Shown piece by piece: positions 25,912 through 35,194 of a DNA stretch of 64,000 nucleotides (position 1 is the stretch's first letter; the number at the start of each line of letters is the position of its first letter). Origin of the DNA: Ensifer adhaerens (lineage in GTDB: Bacteria; Pseudomonadota; Alphaproteobacteria; Rhizobiales; Rhizobiaceae); assembly GCF_002007205.1 (NCBI RefSeq), contig NZ_LAZS01000006.1, positions 186,001 to 250,000 of the forward strand, in the 5' to 3' direction. The position numbers and the translations under genes are program-made. The notes under the pieces were generated by a model. The model saw nothing but the letters and a program-made list of their open reading frames with translations, ran no database searches and was not told the origin of the DNA.

Positions 25912-27158
25912 GCACCCAGACGGTTACGATCGCCCGTCTTGGCGCCCAGGGCGACGGCATTGCCGAAGGCGACGAAGGCCCGATCTATGCACCGTTCACC
26001 CTGCCCGGCGAAAGCGTGGCTCTGGCCGTCAACAAGTCGCACGGCACCCTGATATCTTTGAAGGAGCCGTCGGCCGAGCGCGCCGAGCCACTCTGTCGGC
26101 ATTTCGGGCCTGACGGTATCAACGGCACCTGTGGCGGCTGCACGCTTCAGCACGCGTCGGACACGCTCTATCACGGCTTCAAGCGCGATCTCGTCATCGC
26201 CGCTTTGAAGTCGAAGGGGCTGAAGCCAGAGGTCGCTCCGCTCATCACCGCGGAACCCGGCCAGCGCCGGCGTGCGGTCTTCACCGCCCGCAAGACCGAG
26301 AAGGACCTGCTTCTCGGCTTCAACCAGGCGGAAAGCCACCACATCGTCGCGATCTCGGAATGTACGATCGCGAGCCCGGGCATCGTCTCGAAGCTCGCGA
26401 CCATCGCCAGGATCGGCGCGGCCATGGCGGTCAATGCCGAGCCTTTCCGCATTACTGTGCTCGAAACGCTCTCCGGGCTCGATCTCAACGTCGACGGCAT
26501 CAAGAAGCTGGACGACCGCGAACGTCGGCGTACGGTCGAAGCCGTGCTCGGCGAGCGTGGCATCGCCCGCGTCAGCCTCAACGGCGAGATCATCGTCGAG
26601 CCGGTAAAGCCGGTGATCGACTTCGGCGGCGTCTCGGTCTCGCCGCCCCCCGGCAGCTTTACCCAGGCGACGGCGCAAGCCGAGGAGGCGATGGCGAAGC
26701 TGGTGCTCGACCATCTCGGCAAGTCCAAGCGTGTGGCCGATCTCTTTGCCGGCTGCGGCACATTCGCGCTGCGCATCGCCCGCAAGGCGCGGGTGCACGC
26801 GGTCGAGGGCGAAGACAAGGCGCTGAAGGCGCTCGATCTCGCCGCGCGCAACACGCAAGGGCTGAAACCGGTGACGGTCGAGAAACGCGACCTCTTCCGC
26901 CGTCCCGTCATGGCGCAGGAACTGAAGGTCTTTGACGCCATCGTCTTCGATCCGCCGCGCGCCGGCGCCGAGGCGCAATGTCACGAGATCGCCCGCTCGG
27001 GCGTGAAGAAGATCGTGGCCGTTTCCTGCAATCCGGTCACGCTCGCGCGCGACCTCTCGATCCTGACCGCCGCCGGCTACCGCATCATCTCGGTCACGCC
27101 GATCGACCAGTTCCTCTGGTCCGCCCATGTCGAGGCGGTGGCAACGCTGGAGAAATGA
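25908..27158 (+). CDS. TrmA/RlmD-family RNA m5U methyltransferase
   Basis: A 416-residue class I SAM-dependent RNA methyltransferase making 5-methyluridine in rRNA or tRNA. A short TRAM-like N-terminus is followed by a Cys cluster (CRHFGPDGINGTCGGCTLQ) like the 4Fe-4S ligands of RlmD, the SAM motif LFAGCGTFAL, FDPPRAGAEAQC, and the catalytic SCNPVTLARD with the nucleophilic Cys. The 4-bp ATGA overlap with tlyA implies coupled translation of two RNA modification enzymes. Which uridine it targets (23S rRNA U1939 or U747) cannot be told. Confidence 0.9.
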   Translation: MSTQTVTIARLGAQGDGIAEGDEGPIYAPFTLPGESVALAVNKSHGTLISLKEPSAERAEPLCRHFGPDGINGTCGGCTLQHASDTLYHGFKRDLVIAALKSKGLKPEVAPLITAEPGQRRRAVFTARKTEKDLLLGFNQAESHHIVAISECTIASPGIVSKLATIARIGAAMAVNAEPFRITVLETLSGLDLNVDGIKKLDDRERRRTVEAVLGERGIARVSLNGEIIVEPVKPVIDFGGVSVSPPPGSFTQATAQAEEAMAKLVLDHLGKSKRVADLFAGCGTFALRIARKARVHAVEGEDKALKALDLAARNTQGLKPVTVEKRDLFRRPVMAQELKVFDAIVFDPPRAGAEAQCHEIARSGVKKIVAVSCNPVTLARDLSILTAAGYRIISVTPIDQFLWSAHVEAVATLEK

Positions 27159-27174
27159 GGAGGCTCGGGAGCCG

Positions 27175-27266
27175 CTACCTCCTCCCTCCATGCTCGCGCT
27201 CGACCCGAGCATCCATCTCCGGGCCTCGACCTCCACGCACTGGATCCTCGGGCCGAGCCCGAGGAC
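27175..27266. repeat. intergenic palindromic repeat element
   Basis: A patch of dyads: TCCTCGGGC (27245-27253) pairs with GCCCGAGGA (27257-27265) around CGA, and TGCTCG...CGAGCA lies just upstream. CCTCGGG-spacer-CCCGAGG palindromes are a common dispersed intergenic motif in Rhizobiales as I know them. It sits in the 267-bp gap between two convergent genes. Confidence 0.5.
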
Positions 27267-27309
27267 GACCGGCGGATAACGCGGCGGACGAAGAACAAGT
27301 ATCCCAATG

Positions 27310-27337
27310 ACAAAGGCCCGGTTTCCCGGGCCTTTGT
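27310..27337. terminator. strong hairpin terminator between RNA methyltransferase and mcpU
   Basis: ACAAAGGCCCGG (27310-27321) pairs perfectly over 12 bp with CCGGGCCTTTGT (27326-27337) around TTTC. The stem arms are symmetric, so it can serve both convergent genes. Confidence 0.7.
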
Positions 27338-27425
27338 CATCTCAAGCTTGAAGCACTTGCCATCCTGATTCACGGCGGCGGCCTTATCGCCTTGTTATTA
27401 CAGTGTTCTGTCGATCCGCACGCGT

Positions 27426-29513
27426 CTAAGCCGCGCGACGACGACCACCGCCAGCGACCTGAACTTCGCCGAGGTTGAACTGGGCGAGCAGCGCGTTGAG
27501 CGAGGCGGCCTCCGAAGCCAAGCCATGGCTTGCAGCGGTCTGCTCCTCGACCATCGCCGCGTTCTGCTGCGTGCCCTGGTCCATGGTGTTGACTGCCGTG
27601 TTGATCTCCTGGAGACCGGTCGACTGTTCGCGCGTCGCCGTCACGATCGCGCTCACATGCTTGTTGATCTCCTGAACTTCGGAAACGATCGTCTGCAGCG
27701 CCTTGCCGGTATCGCCGACGAGCGTCACGCCGTTCCTCACCTGGTTGCCCGAGGTGGTGATCAGCGCCTTGATCTCCTTGGCGGCATTGGCCGAGCGCTG
27801 CGCCAGTTCGCGCACTTCCTGGGCGACGACGGCAAAGCCCTTGCCGGCTTCACCGGCGCGGGCGGCTTCCACGCCGGCATTCAGCGCCAGCAAGTTCGTC
27901 TGGAAGGCGATGTCGTCGATGACGCCGATGATGTTGGAGATTTCGCCCGACGACTTCTCGATCGCATGCATCGCATCGACGGCGTTGGCCACGACTTCGC
28001 CGGACTTCTCGGCGCCAGCGCGGGTGCGGGCGACGAGCGCGCCCACTTCCTCGGCCCGGCGGGCGGAGTCCTTGACGGTCGTGGTGATCTCTTCGAGCGC
28101 TGCGGCCGTCTCCTCGACCGAAGCTGCCTGTTGCTCGGTGCGGCGGGCGAGATCGTCGGCGGCCGAACGGATTTCCGTCGCGCCGGCATCGATGCCGCGG
28201 GCGTTGGCGCCGACGGCGCAGAGCGTGTCGTGCAGCTTGGCGACCGAGTTGTTGAAGTCGGCGCGCAGGCGGTCGAGACGATCGGCGAACGGATTGTCGA
28301 TACGGTAGGCGAGATCGCCATCGGCCAGGCGGCCGAGGCCGGACGCCAAGCCATCGACGGCCTGTTGGATTTCGGCCGCGTCGCGGGCCTTCTGCGCCTC
28401 GCGCTCCAGACGCTCGCGCTCCGACAGCGAGCGGTTCGCGTCCGCTTCGCTTTCGAGGCGGGCACGTTCGACGGCGTTCGCCTTGAACACGGCGACGGCA
28501 GCAGCCATCGAGCCGATCTGGTCGGTGCGGTCTTCACCGGGGATTTCGACGTTGTGGTTGCCCGAAGCGAGCTTTTCCATCGCGCCCGTCATGTCGGTGA
28601 CCGGACGGATGACCAGACGGTTGAGGAAGGTCGCGAGGAAGACGAGCATCACGCCGACCGCGAGGATCGTCGCGATGGTGGCTGCGATGCGGAACTGGTC
28701 GATCGCGGAATAAGCGGCATCGGCGTCGATGACGAAGCCGACATACCATTCGACCGAGGGCAGCCCCTGGACCGGAACGAAGCTTACCAGCATCGGCTTG
28801 CCGCCGAGTTCCGTGTTCATGATGCCGGAGCCGATTGCCGGCGTGTCGATCGGGAAGGCGTCGGCGAGCGACTTGGTGACGAGCTTGGAATCGGGGTGAA
28901 CGAGGATCTGGCCGTCCTTGCTGGCGAGGAAGGCAAAGCCTTCGCCGCCGACGTCGACGCCCTTGATCATCGTGACCAGCGTATCGAGCGAGAAGTCGCT
29001 GGCCGCAACGCCATAGAGCTTGCCTTCACGCTTGACCGGAACGGCCGCACTGATGATCAGCGCGCCACTGGAGGCATCGACATAGGGCTCGGTCAGCACG
29101 CGGGCATCGGCCTTTACGGCCTGCTGGTACCAGGGACGCTGGCGCGGATCGTAGCCGGCCGGCATCGGGTTGTCCGGCCAGGTGATGAACTTGCCGCTCT
29201 CGTTGCCGACATAGGTCGACATGAACTCGCTGGTCAGAACGTCGTTCTTCAGGATCGGCTGGATGGCGCTGTCGTCTGCGACGTTGCCGGTGGCGTCACT
29301 CACCATCGCCGTCAGCGTGACGCGGCCGTTCAGCCACTTGGCAACGCTCTGGGCGGCCTGGGTGCCGGAGGAAGCAATGTTCTCCTCGACGGCCCTGGTG
29401 GTCGTGTCGCGCTGCAGGCTGTCGATGTAAACGGAAAAGCCGGCGAAGGCGCCGACGACGACACAGGACGCGGCAACCAGGATGCGCGTCATGAGGTTCG
29501 ATCGCTTGGACAA
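27426..29513 (-). CDS. mcpU: methyl-accepting chemotaxis protein, dCache type (McpU-like)
   Basis: A 695-residue chemoreceptor. Membrane segment 1 near 8-28 ([20 protein letters not shown]), a large periplasmic double-Cache region ([62 protein letters not shown]), membrane segment 2 near 280-300, HAMP, and the signalling hairpin with [20 protein letters not shown]. The RxxWYQ and YxDxxTG-like elements are amino-acid-binding Cache signatures. Position beside the tlyA/RNA methyltransferase pair and ahead of an enoyl-CoA hydratase matches my memory of S. meliloti mcpU, a proline/amino-acid receptor. It lacks a CheR tail. The start is TTG at 29513 (GGGAG upstream); ATG 29492 is possible. Confidence 0.88.
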   Translation of the reverse strand: MSKRSNLMTRILVAASCVVVGAFAGFSVYIDSLQRDTTTRAVEENIASSGTQAAQSVAKWLNGRVTLTAMVSDATGNVADDSAIQPILKNDVLTSEFMSTYVGNESGKFITWPDNPMPAGYDPRQRPWYQQAVKADARVLTEPYVDASSGALIISAAVPVKREGKLYGVAASDFSLDTLVTMIKGVDVGGEGFAFLASKDGQILVHPDSKLVTKSLADAFPIDTPAIGSGIMNTELGGKPMLVSFVPVQGLPSVEWYVGFVIDADAAYSAIDQFRIAATIATILAVGVMLVFLATFLNRLVIRPVTDMTGAMEKLASGNHNVEIPGEDRTDQIGSMAAAVAVFKANAVERARLESEADANRSLSERERLEREAQKARDAAEIQQAVDGLASGLGRLADGDLAYRIDNPFADRLDRLRADFNNSVAKLHDTLCAVGANARGIDAGATEIRSAADDLARRTEQQAASVEETAAALEEITTTVKDSARRAEEVGALVARTRAGAEKSGEVVANAVDAMHAIEKSSGEISNIIGVIDDIAFQTNLLALNAGVEAARAGEAGKGFAVVAQEVRELAQRSANAAKEIKALITTSGNQVRNGVTLVGDTGKALQTIVSEVQEINKHVSAIVTATREQSTGLQEINTAVNTMDQGTQQNAAMVEEQTAASHGLASEAASLNALLAQFNLGEVQVAGGGRRRAA

Positions 29514-29815
29514 GATGGGCTCCCAAAAGGTGCCGGCGCTCTTTCGCCGGACATGAGCTCTTAATGATTTTCGCGCAGCATCCTTCGTCCGTCGGAGGGA
29601 CGGAGCGGTTACGCTTACGGGAAAACGTTGAACATGCCAGAAGGCGGGGCCAGCCATGCTTCATGCGGCCGGGGCCATCCGAAAATGAGGATAGGCCTAT
29701 CGCGCCGCACGCTAGCGAGCGCTATTTAAGAAGCAATTAAAATTGGCCTATGCAAGTTCGCGATGCCGGCGGCAACGGGATCTTTACCGCCGGGCGGCTA
29801 GGAGCTTGCCCCCGA
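29514..29815. other. intergenic region upstream of mcpU
   Basis: About 300 bp between the mcpU start and the terminator of the fatty-acid operon. It must hold the mcpU promoter on the minus strand. It includes an AT-rich stretch with AATTAAAATT near 29735-29745. I see no open frame with a credible ribosome binding site and no RNA structure. Confidence 0.5.
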
Positions 29816-29847
29816 ACGCAAAACGGGCGCCATGCGGCACCCGTTTC
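29816..29847 (-). terminator. rho-independent terminator after the acyl-CoA dehydrogenase/enoyl-CoA hydratase operon
   Basis: AAACGGGCGCC (29821-29831) pairs with GGCACCCGTTT (29836-29846), 11 bp with one mismatch. On the minus strand it is followed by TTTTGCG, as expected for a terminator 30 nt past the hydratase stop. Confidence 0.75.
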
Positions 29848-29875
29848 TCACCTCAGGCTGCATAGGGCGAACGCG

Positions 29876-30628
29876 TTAGCGGCGCATGAAAGCCTCGAAG
29901 GCGGCGCGCGCTTCGGCGCTCTTCAACTGTGCTGCGAAGTGCTTTGCCTCTTCGTCGATGCGCGCCAGGACGTCGCTACGGTCGCCGCGCACGAGATCGC
30001 GGGCGATGCGCAGCGCCTCCGGCGGCTTCTTGGCAAGACGAGCGGCAAGCGCCAGGGTTTCACTTTCAACGGCATCCGCGCCGACGACTTTCCAGATCAA
30101 CCCGGCGTCGAGTGCGCCCTTGGCATCGAGCGGCTCGCCGGCGGCGAGCAGCGCGAAGGCGCGCTGGTGACCCATGATGCGCGGAGCGATGAGGCTGGAG
30201 GCGGCTTCCGGCACCAGGGCCAGGTCGACGAAGGGGGTCTTGAACACCGAGCGCTCGGACGAGATCGTCAGGTCACAGTGGAGATGGATCGTCGTGCCGA
30301 TGCCGATCGCCAGGCCATCGACGCCCGAGACGATGGGCTTGGTCGCGGTCGCGAGCGCCTTCAGGAATTCGATGACCTCCATCCCCATGGAGCCGCCCAT
30401 GGCGAAGGCGAGGAAATCCGCCATGTCGTTGCCGGCGGAAAAGCAGCCATCCGTGCCGAGAAAGGCGGTGGCGCGCACGGCCGGGTCGCTTGAGGCGACG
30501 GTCAGCGCATGGGTCATCTTCGCATACATGTCGCGGGTGATGGCGTTCTTCTTTTCCGGCCGGTTGAAGCGGATCACCTGGACGCCGGGATGGGCCTCCG
30601 GCCGTTCGATGAGCACGTGGTCGGTCAT
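29876..30628 (-). CDS. enoyl-CoA hydratase/isomerase family protein
   Basis: A 250-residue crotonase-fold enzyme. The oxyanion-hole segments are FLGTDGCFSAGNDMADF and the later VDGLAIGIGTTIHLHCD; FKTPFVDLALVPEAASS follows. In place of the two classical Glu residues of hydratases only one acidic residue (PEAASS) is seen in the second region, so isomerase or another crotonase reaction is possible. It is 11 bp downstream of the acyl-CoA dehydrogenase gene, so both probably act in beta-oxidation of one substrate class. AAGGACC precedes the ATG at 30628. Confidence 0.88.
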   Translation of the reverse strand: MTDHVLIERPEAHPGVQVIRFNRPEKKNAITRDMYAKMTHALTVASSDPAVRATAFLGTDGCFSAGNDMADFLAFAMGGSMGMEVIEFLKALATATKPIVSGVDGLAIGIGTTIHLHCDLTISSERSVFKTPFVDLALVPEAASSLIAPRIMGHQRAFALLAAGEPLDAKGALDAGLIWKVVGADAVESETLALAARLAKKPPEALRIARDLVRGDRSDVLARIDEEAKHFAAQLKSAEARAAFEAFMRR

Positions 30629-30639
30629 GATGGGTCCTT

Positions 30640-32421
30640 TCAAGCGAGAACGGCGCGGGCGACGGCGAGGCTGTCGGCGCCGTTGACGACACGATCCTTA
30701 AGCGCCGCGGTCTCCGCCAGCAGGTTTTCGGCGGTAAAGCGGCAGAGCGCGATGCGCTGATCTTCCTTGCCGTCGGTCACCTCAGCCAAGCCGCCCTTCG
30801 CCAGATAGGCACCGGTCAGGGCCAGGCCGAAGAGGCGCTGGTAGGCGGTGGCGCCGGCGAGCGCTTCGGCGAGCTTGCCACCGGCGACGGCCGCGATCAG
30901 CCACTCGGTCGCGGCCGCAAGATCGTCCAGCGCCGCATCGAGCCGCGCCGCCGTCTCGCCGAAACCGTTGCGGTTCGAGGCGCGCACGGCCGAGGCGATT
31001 TCGCGCAACTCGCCGATGAAGCCGCGCACATGCCCACCGTCTGAGAGCGGCAGCTTGCGGGTGACGAGATCGATCGCCTGGATGCCGTTGGTGCCCTCGT
31101 AGATCGGCGCGATGCGGGCGTCGCGCAGGTAGCGGGCGGCACCGGTTTCCTCGATGAAGCCCATGCCGCCATGGACCTGGATGCCGAGCGAGGCGACGTC
31201 GACGCCGGCGTCGGTCGAGAAGGACTTGGCGATCGGCGTCAGCAGGCTGGAGCGTTCCTGCCAGAACTTCGCCTTTTCGCCTTCGGCTGCATGCCCCATG
31301 TCGACGGCGTGGGCGCAGGCGTAGGAAATCGCGCGCGAGCCCTGCGTCAGCGCCTTCATCGTCAGGAGCATGCGGGCAACATCCGGGTGCTCGATGATCG
31401 GGCTCATGCCCTGCCCCGTCCAGCCAGGCGCCTTACCCTGAGTGCGCTCCTTGGCAAAGGCGATCGCCTTCTGCGTCGCGGCGTCGGCAATGGCCACGCC
31501 CTGCATGCCGACGGCCAGACGGGCGTTGTTCATCATCGTGAACATGCAGGCGAGGCCGCGGTTCTCCTCGCCGATCAGATAGCCGATCGCGCCCTTTTCA
31601 GCGCCGAACTTGCCGTCGCCATAGATCATCGTGCAGGTCGGCGAGCCATGGATGCCGAGCTTGTGTTCGAGCGAATGGCAGAAGAGATCGTTGTGCGCGC
31701 CGAGCGAACCATCCGAATTGACCAGGAACTTCGGCACCAGGAAAAGCGAGATGCCGCGGGTGCCCGCCGGCGCATCGGGAAGGCGCGCCAGCACGAGATG
31801 GATGATGTTATCGGTAAAATCGTGTTCGCCCCAGGTGATGAAGATCTTCTGGCCGAGGATGCGGTAGCTGCCGTCATCGCGGCGCTCAGCGCGGGCCTTG
31901 AGCACACCGAGGTCGGAGCCGGCATGCGGCTCCGTCAAGTTCATCGTGCCGGTCCATTCGCCGGAGACCATCTTCGGCAGATAGGTGGCCTTGAGCTCAT
32001 CGGAGCCGTGTTTTTCCAGCGCCTCGACGGCGCCCATGGTGAGCGTGGGCCCGAGCGCGAAGGCCATGGAGCCGGCATTCCACATCTCCATGGCGGCGAC
32101 GTGCAGCATATGTGGCAGGTTCTGGCCGCCGAATTCCTCCGGCGCAGTCAGGCCGTTCCAGCCGCCGGCGATCCAGTTGTGGTAAAGGTCGCGCCAGCCG
32201 TCCGGGGTCTCGACCTTGCCTTCGACAAGACGCGAACCCTGCTTGTCGCCGATGTCGCCAAGCGGCGCCACCTCTTCCGTCGCGAACCGGCCAGCCTCCG
32301 AAAGGATGGCATCGACCAGGTCTTCACCGAGATCGCCCAGCGCGCCCGATTGCAGCGCGTCGCCCATGCCTGCCACGTGTTTCAGCGTGAACGCGATCTC
32401 GTCGACGGGTGCCTTGTACAT
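30640..32421 (-). CDS. acyl-CoA dehydrogenase (large, FadE-like with extra C-terminal domain)
   Basis: A 593-residue flavoenzyme, longer than the usual 380, with the additional C-terminal domain of AidB/FadE12-like bacterial dehydrogenases. Landmarks: NWIAGGWNGLTAPEEFGG, MNLTEPHAGSDLGVLKARAE (FAD and substrate loop), GQKIFITWGEHDFTDNI, IYGDGKFGAEKGAIGYLIGE, and QVHGGMGFIEETGAARYLRD in the helical domain. It makes the 2-enoyl-CoA that the downstream hydratase would use. GGGAGG precedes the ATG at 32421. The chain length of the substrate is not evident. Confidence 0.93.
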   Translation of the reverse strand: MYKAPVDEIAFTLKHVAGMGDALQSGALGDLGEDLVDAILSEAGRFATEEVAPLGDIGDKQGSRLVEGKVETPDGWRDLYHNWIAGGWNGLTAPEEFGGQNLPHMLHVAAMEMWNAGSMAFALGPTLTMGAVEALEKHGSDELKATYLPKMVSGEWTGTMNLTEPHAGSDLGVLKARAERRDDGSYRILGQKIFITWGEHDFTDNIIHLVLARLPDAPAGTRGISLFLVPKFLVNSDGSLGAHNDLFCHSLEHKLGIHGSPTCTMIYGDGKFGAEKGAIGYLIGEENRGLACMFTMMNNARLAVGMQGVAIADAATQKAIAFAKERTQGKAPGWTGQGMSPIIEHPDVARMLLTMKALTQGSRAISYACAHAVDMGHAAEGEKAKFWQERSSLLTPIAKSFSTDAGVDVASLGIQVHGGMGFIEETGAARYLRDARIAPIYEGTNGIQAIDLVTRKLPLSDGGHVRGFIGELREIASAVRASNRNGFGETAARLDAALDDLAAATEWLIAAVAGGKLAEALAGATAYQRLFGLALTGAYLAKGGLAEVTDGKEDQRIALCRFTAENLLAETAALKDRVVNGADSLAVARAVLA

Positions 32422-32705
32422 GATAATCCTCCCAGAATAGCCAGGTCGCGCAGGGCGCAGCCGCGTTGCGCCGAACACTATTGATTTTTACGTAAACGTC
32501 AACGTCAATTGCCGCATGCGTCCCGAACGTCAGGCTGCCGCCGCCTGTAACAAAACTGTCATCAACGGCGCATAGAAGCCAAGACAGACAGCGCTGCGCG
32601 CAGGGCGCGCGAAGGTCAATGTAGCACTTTGAATGGCTGCATGTTCCTCCCTCCATCCCAACCGATGGAAGGGAGCATGCGGCCGCCCCTTGCCAAGGCG
32701 TTCGG

Positions 32706-33695
32706 ATGAACCTGATTTCCCCCGAAATACCCGGCATCGTCTGGGCCTATCGTTTCCTGCCGGGCGAAAGCCGCTGCCAGCGCATCGCCACCGACGCTTC
32801 GATCGACAGCCTGCTTGAAGGGGAAGGATGGGTCTGGGTGCATCTGGCGCTTTCCGATGCGCGAACGCCCGCGCTCATCGAGCGCATCGGCAAGCTGCCA
32901 CCCCACGCCGTCGCCACGCTCACCAGCCACGACACGCAGGCGGCCATCACCGTCTCCGACGATATCGTGCACGGCACGCTCGTCGACTTCGAGCGCACCT
33001 TCGACGCCGTGACCAAGACGATCGGCTGGCTGCATTTCGCCGTCAGCGACCGGATCATCATCACCACCCGCCTGCACCCCTTGCGCAGCATCGACCGCGT
33101 CAAGGCGGCGGTGGAAAAGAGCGCCAAGTGCAGTCGCCCGATCGACCTCTTCGAAATGATCGTGGTCGAATTCCAGCGCACGCTGATCTCGCTGGTTCTG
33201 GAACTGACCGAGGATCTGAACGTCATCGAGGACCATGTCTACGGCGAGGCCGGGCACCGCCAGCAGCCGGGGCTCGCGCCGCTCCGCCGGACGGTGGTGC
33301 GGCTGCACCGGCACCTGCGCACGACCCTTGCCCTGCTCAGACGCGCGGGCGCATCGGATGAGGATGAAGTGCCGCCCGGTTTCATCGATGCCGCCGAGCG
33401 GCTGTCCGACCGGCTCGAAGCGGTCGATCGCGACGTTTTCGCGCTGCAGGAACGGGCGCGGCTGCTGCATGAGGAGATCGACAGCAAGATCTCGTCCGAG
33501 ACCAACCGGCATCTCTACATCCTGTCGCTGATGACCGCCTTCCTCTTGCCGCCGACACTCGTCACCGGTTTTTTCGGCATGAACACCGGGGCTCTGCCTT
33601 TTGCCGACGGCACCGGTACGCTCTACGCGGCGCTGTTCATCGCACTCTCGATGGGGCTTGCCTGGTGGATTCTCAGGCGGATCGGCATCCTCTGA
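32706..33695 (+). CDS. CorA-family divalent cation transporter (ZntB-like)
   Basis: A 329-residue protein with a large soluble N-terminal domain, a long coiled-coil helix (ALQERARLLHEEIDSKISSE), and two C-terminal membrane helices. The loop signature is GMNTGALPF, which is the ZntB-type GMNTGG form rather than the GMN-MPE of CorA; the final helix is LYAALFIALSMGLAWWIL. ZntB is a proton-coupled Zn2+ transporter. Single gene, divergent from the acyl-CoA dehydrogenase across 284 bp. Confidence 0.9.
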   Translation: MNLISPEIPGIVWAYRFLPGESRCQRIATDASIDSLLEGEGWVWVHLALSDARTPALIERIGKLPPHAVATLTSHDTQAAITVSDDIVHGTLVDFERTFDAVTKTIGWLHFAVSDRIIITTRLHPLRSIDRVKAAVEKSAKCSRPIDLFEMIVVEFQRTLISLVLELTEDLNVIEDHVYGEAGHRQQPGLAPLRRTVVRLHRHLRTTLALLRRAGASDEDEVPPGFIDAAERLSDRLEAVDRDVFALQERARLLHEEIDSKISSETNRHLYILSLMTAFLLPPTLVTGFFGMNTGALPFADGTGTLYAALFIALSMGLAWWILRRIGIL

Positions 33696-33803
33696 GACGA
33701 TATCGGAACGGATGGCCAAGCGCCCAGGTGGTTCTCGCCTCGGTTGTTCAAGGATAGGACAGCCTGTAGACTGGCCTGCAACGACACCTCAGGGATCGGA
33801 ACC

Positions 33804-34238
33804 ATGGCGCTCAAGCGAATGGACAATGTCGGGATCGTTGTCGAAGACCTCGTAGGCACGATTGAGTTCTTTCGCGAACTCGGCCTCGAGCTCGAAGGGC
33901 GGGCGACGATCGAGGGGGAATGGGCCGGGCGTGTCACCGGGCTTAGCGATCAGCGTGTGGAGATTGCCATGATGCGCACACCGGATGGCCACAGCAGGCT
34001 CGAGCTTTCCCGCTTCCTCGCGCCGAAGGTGATCGCCGATCACCGCAATGCCCCGGTCAACGCGCTTGGCTACCTTCGCGTGATGTTTGCCGTAGATGAC
34101 GTCGACGAGACGCTTGAGCGGCTGCGCAAACGCGGCGCGCAGCTTGTTGGCGAAGTGGTCGAATACAAGGACGCCTATCGGCTTTGCTACATCCGCGGGC
34201 CCGAACGTCTTCTCATCGGGCTCGCCCAAGAACTTTAG
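33804..34238 (+). CDS. VOC (glyoxalase/bleomycin-resistance) family protein
   Basis: A 144-residue single vicinal-oxygen-chelate domain protein made of paired beta-alpha-beta3 modules: MDNVGIVVEDLVGTIEFFRELG at the start, and VMFAVDDVDETLERLRKRGA, YKDAYRLCYIRGPERLLIGL in the second half. The pattern (metal ligands near HNAPVN, final Glu) suits an isomerase, dioxygenase or lyase, but the ligand is unknown. Single gene 108 bp downstream of the ZntB-like transporter. Confidence 0.85.
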   Translation: MALKRMDNVGIVVEDLVGTIEFFRELGLELEGRATIEGEWAGRVTGLSDQRVEIAMMRTPDGHSRLELSRFLAPKVIADHRNAPVNALGYLRVMFAVDDVDETLERLRKRGAQLVGEVVEYKDAYRLCYIRGPERLLIGLAQEL

Positions 34239-34306
34239 CCAATGCAAGACAGCTTCTCGCCCGGCCGGTGGCCCGCAGCAATGACATTCTCAGACGAACC
34301 CAAACG

Positions 34307-34338
34307 TAAAAGGGCCGGAAGCGAAGGCGTCCGGCCCT
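34307..34338 (-). terminator. rho-independent terminator after the BA14K gene
   Basis: AGGGCCGGA (34311-34319) pairs with TCCGGCCCT (34330-34338). On the minus strand the stem is followed by TTTTACG. It lies about 10 nt after the BA14K stop. Confidence 0.75.
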
Positions 34339-34347
34339 GCCCGGCCC

Positions 34348-34800
34348 TTAGCTATAGGGCGAATAGCATTGCTGGCGCGGGCCGCCATAGGGCTGATAGG
34401 TGTTGTCGTAGGCCCGGTACGAGCGATAGCGGTCGTAGCACCACTGCACATGGCGGCTGCCATAGACAGGGGCAGGACGCGTGTAGCGCGGCGGCTGGGC
34501 AATCGCCCCACCGATGATCACCCCGGTTCCGAAGGCTGCCATCGGATACCACCAGCCATTGTAGTAGCGATAGCCCGGGCGGCGATAGTTATAACCGCGG
34601 TAGCCGTTGTAATAGTAATAGCCGCCGCGTCGCTCCATGCCAGGCCGGCGATACTGGACGTTCTGCGCGTCGCTCTGCCGCTCGACGCGCGGCGGCGTCG
34701 GCGTGAAGGCCTGTGACGGGGCGGCCGACGTCACCAGCACCGCCGCGGCGACGGCCACGGAAAACCACCTGATCATCCCGGACTGCAGAAATTTCTTCAT
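34348..34800 (-). CDS. BA14K family secreted protein
   Basis: A 150-residue exported protein: signal peptide about 1-30 ([20 protein letters not shown]), a Tyr/Arg/Gly-rich middle ([20 protein letters not shown]), a short hydrophobic segment ([15 protein letters not shown]), and the C-terminal BA14K signature ([26 protein letters not shown]). BA14K was named for a Brucella immunoreactive protein with lectin-like properties. The ATG at 34800 has GGAGGG directly upstream. Expression probably comes from the EcfG-type promoter at 34939-34964, which links it to general stress. Confidence 0.88.
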   Translation of the reverse strand: MKKFLQSGMIRWFSVAVAAAVLVTSAAPSQAFTPTPPRVERQSDAQNVQYRRPGMERRGGYYYYNGYRGYNYRRPGYRYYNGWWYPMAAFGTGVIIGGAIAQPPRYTRPAPVYGSRHVQWCYDRYRSYRAYDNTYQPYGGPRQQCYSPYS

Positions 34801-34938
34801 CAAATCCCTCCATCACCGAAAGCATGTTGCACGGCCCCGGTCTCGAGCAGCCGCGACATTTCAACCTCTGCATGATTTCACCCGAACCGAGGCCGATACG
34901 GGGATGTCCCTCAGCCGGGAGATCCGAAATCGCCCGAT

Positions 34939-34964
34939 AACGCATAAGTCACCGGTTTTGTTCC
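34939..34964 (-). promoter_or_regulatory. EcfG (general stress sigma) promoter of the BA14K gene
   Basis: On the minus strand GGAAC (34964-34960) is followed after exactly 17 bp by CGTT (34942-34939). This is the alphaproteobacterial EcfG/RpoE2 consensus GGAAC-N16/17-CGTT. It points toward the BA14K gene and would give a leader of roughly 130 nt. Confidence 0.65.
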
Positions 34965-35194
34965 ATCTTCTGGCTCAGGTTGCCCCGGGGTTGCGCAGCC
35001 GACGATCGTTGCTACGGAATGCGTTGTGGCATCGCCGATCATTTTTCAGCGCGACGGTCGTCACAGCGGGAACAAGAAAGCGATTGCTTATATACAGCCG
35101 CAGGTCGGTATACATTCACGCGCCGCTCCCGCACAGTCCCGCACGGGGGCTGGGATTTACGATGCGTTAACGATACAGTCGGCAATCTCAGAGA
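34965..35194. other. intergenic region upstream of the GH25 gene
   Basis: Part of a 394-bp gap between divergent genes. Besides the EcfG site, I see only an AT-rich spot, GCTTATATACAG, near 35087-35098 that could be a -10 region for the GH25 gene. No gene or RNA is recognisable. Confidence 0.4.

Noticed and set aside
29876-32421. Accessory fatty-acid catabolism island
   Set aside because: An acyl-CoA dehydrogenase/hydratase pair is ordinary in rhizobial chromosomes and shows no mobile element or composition shift.
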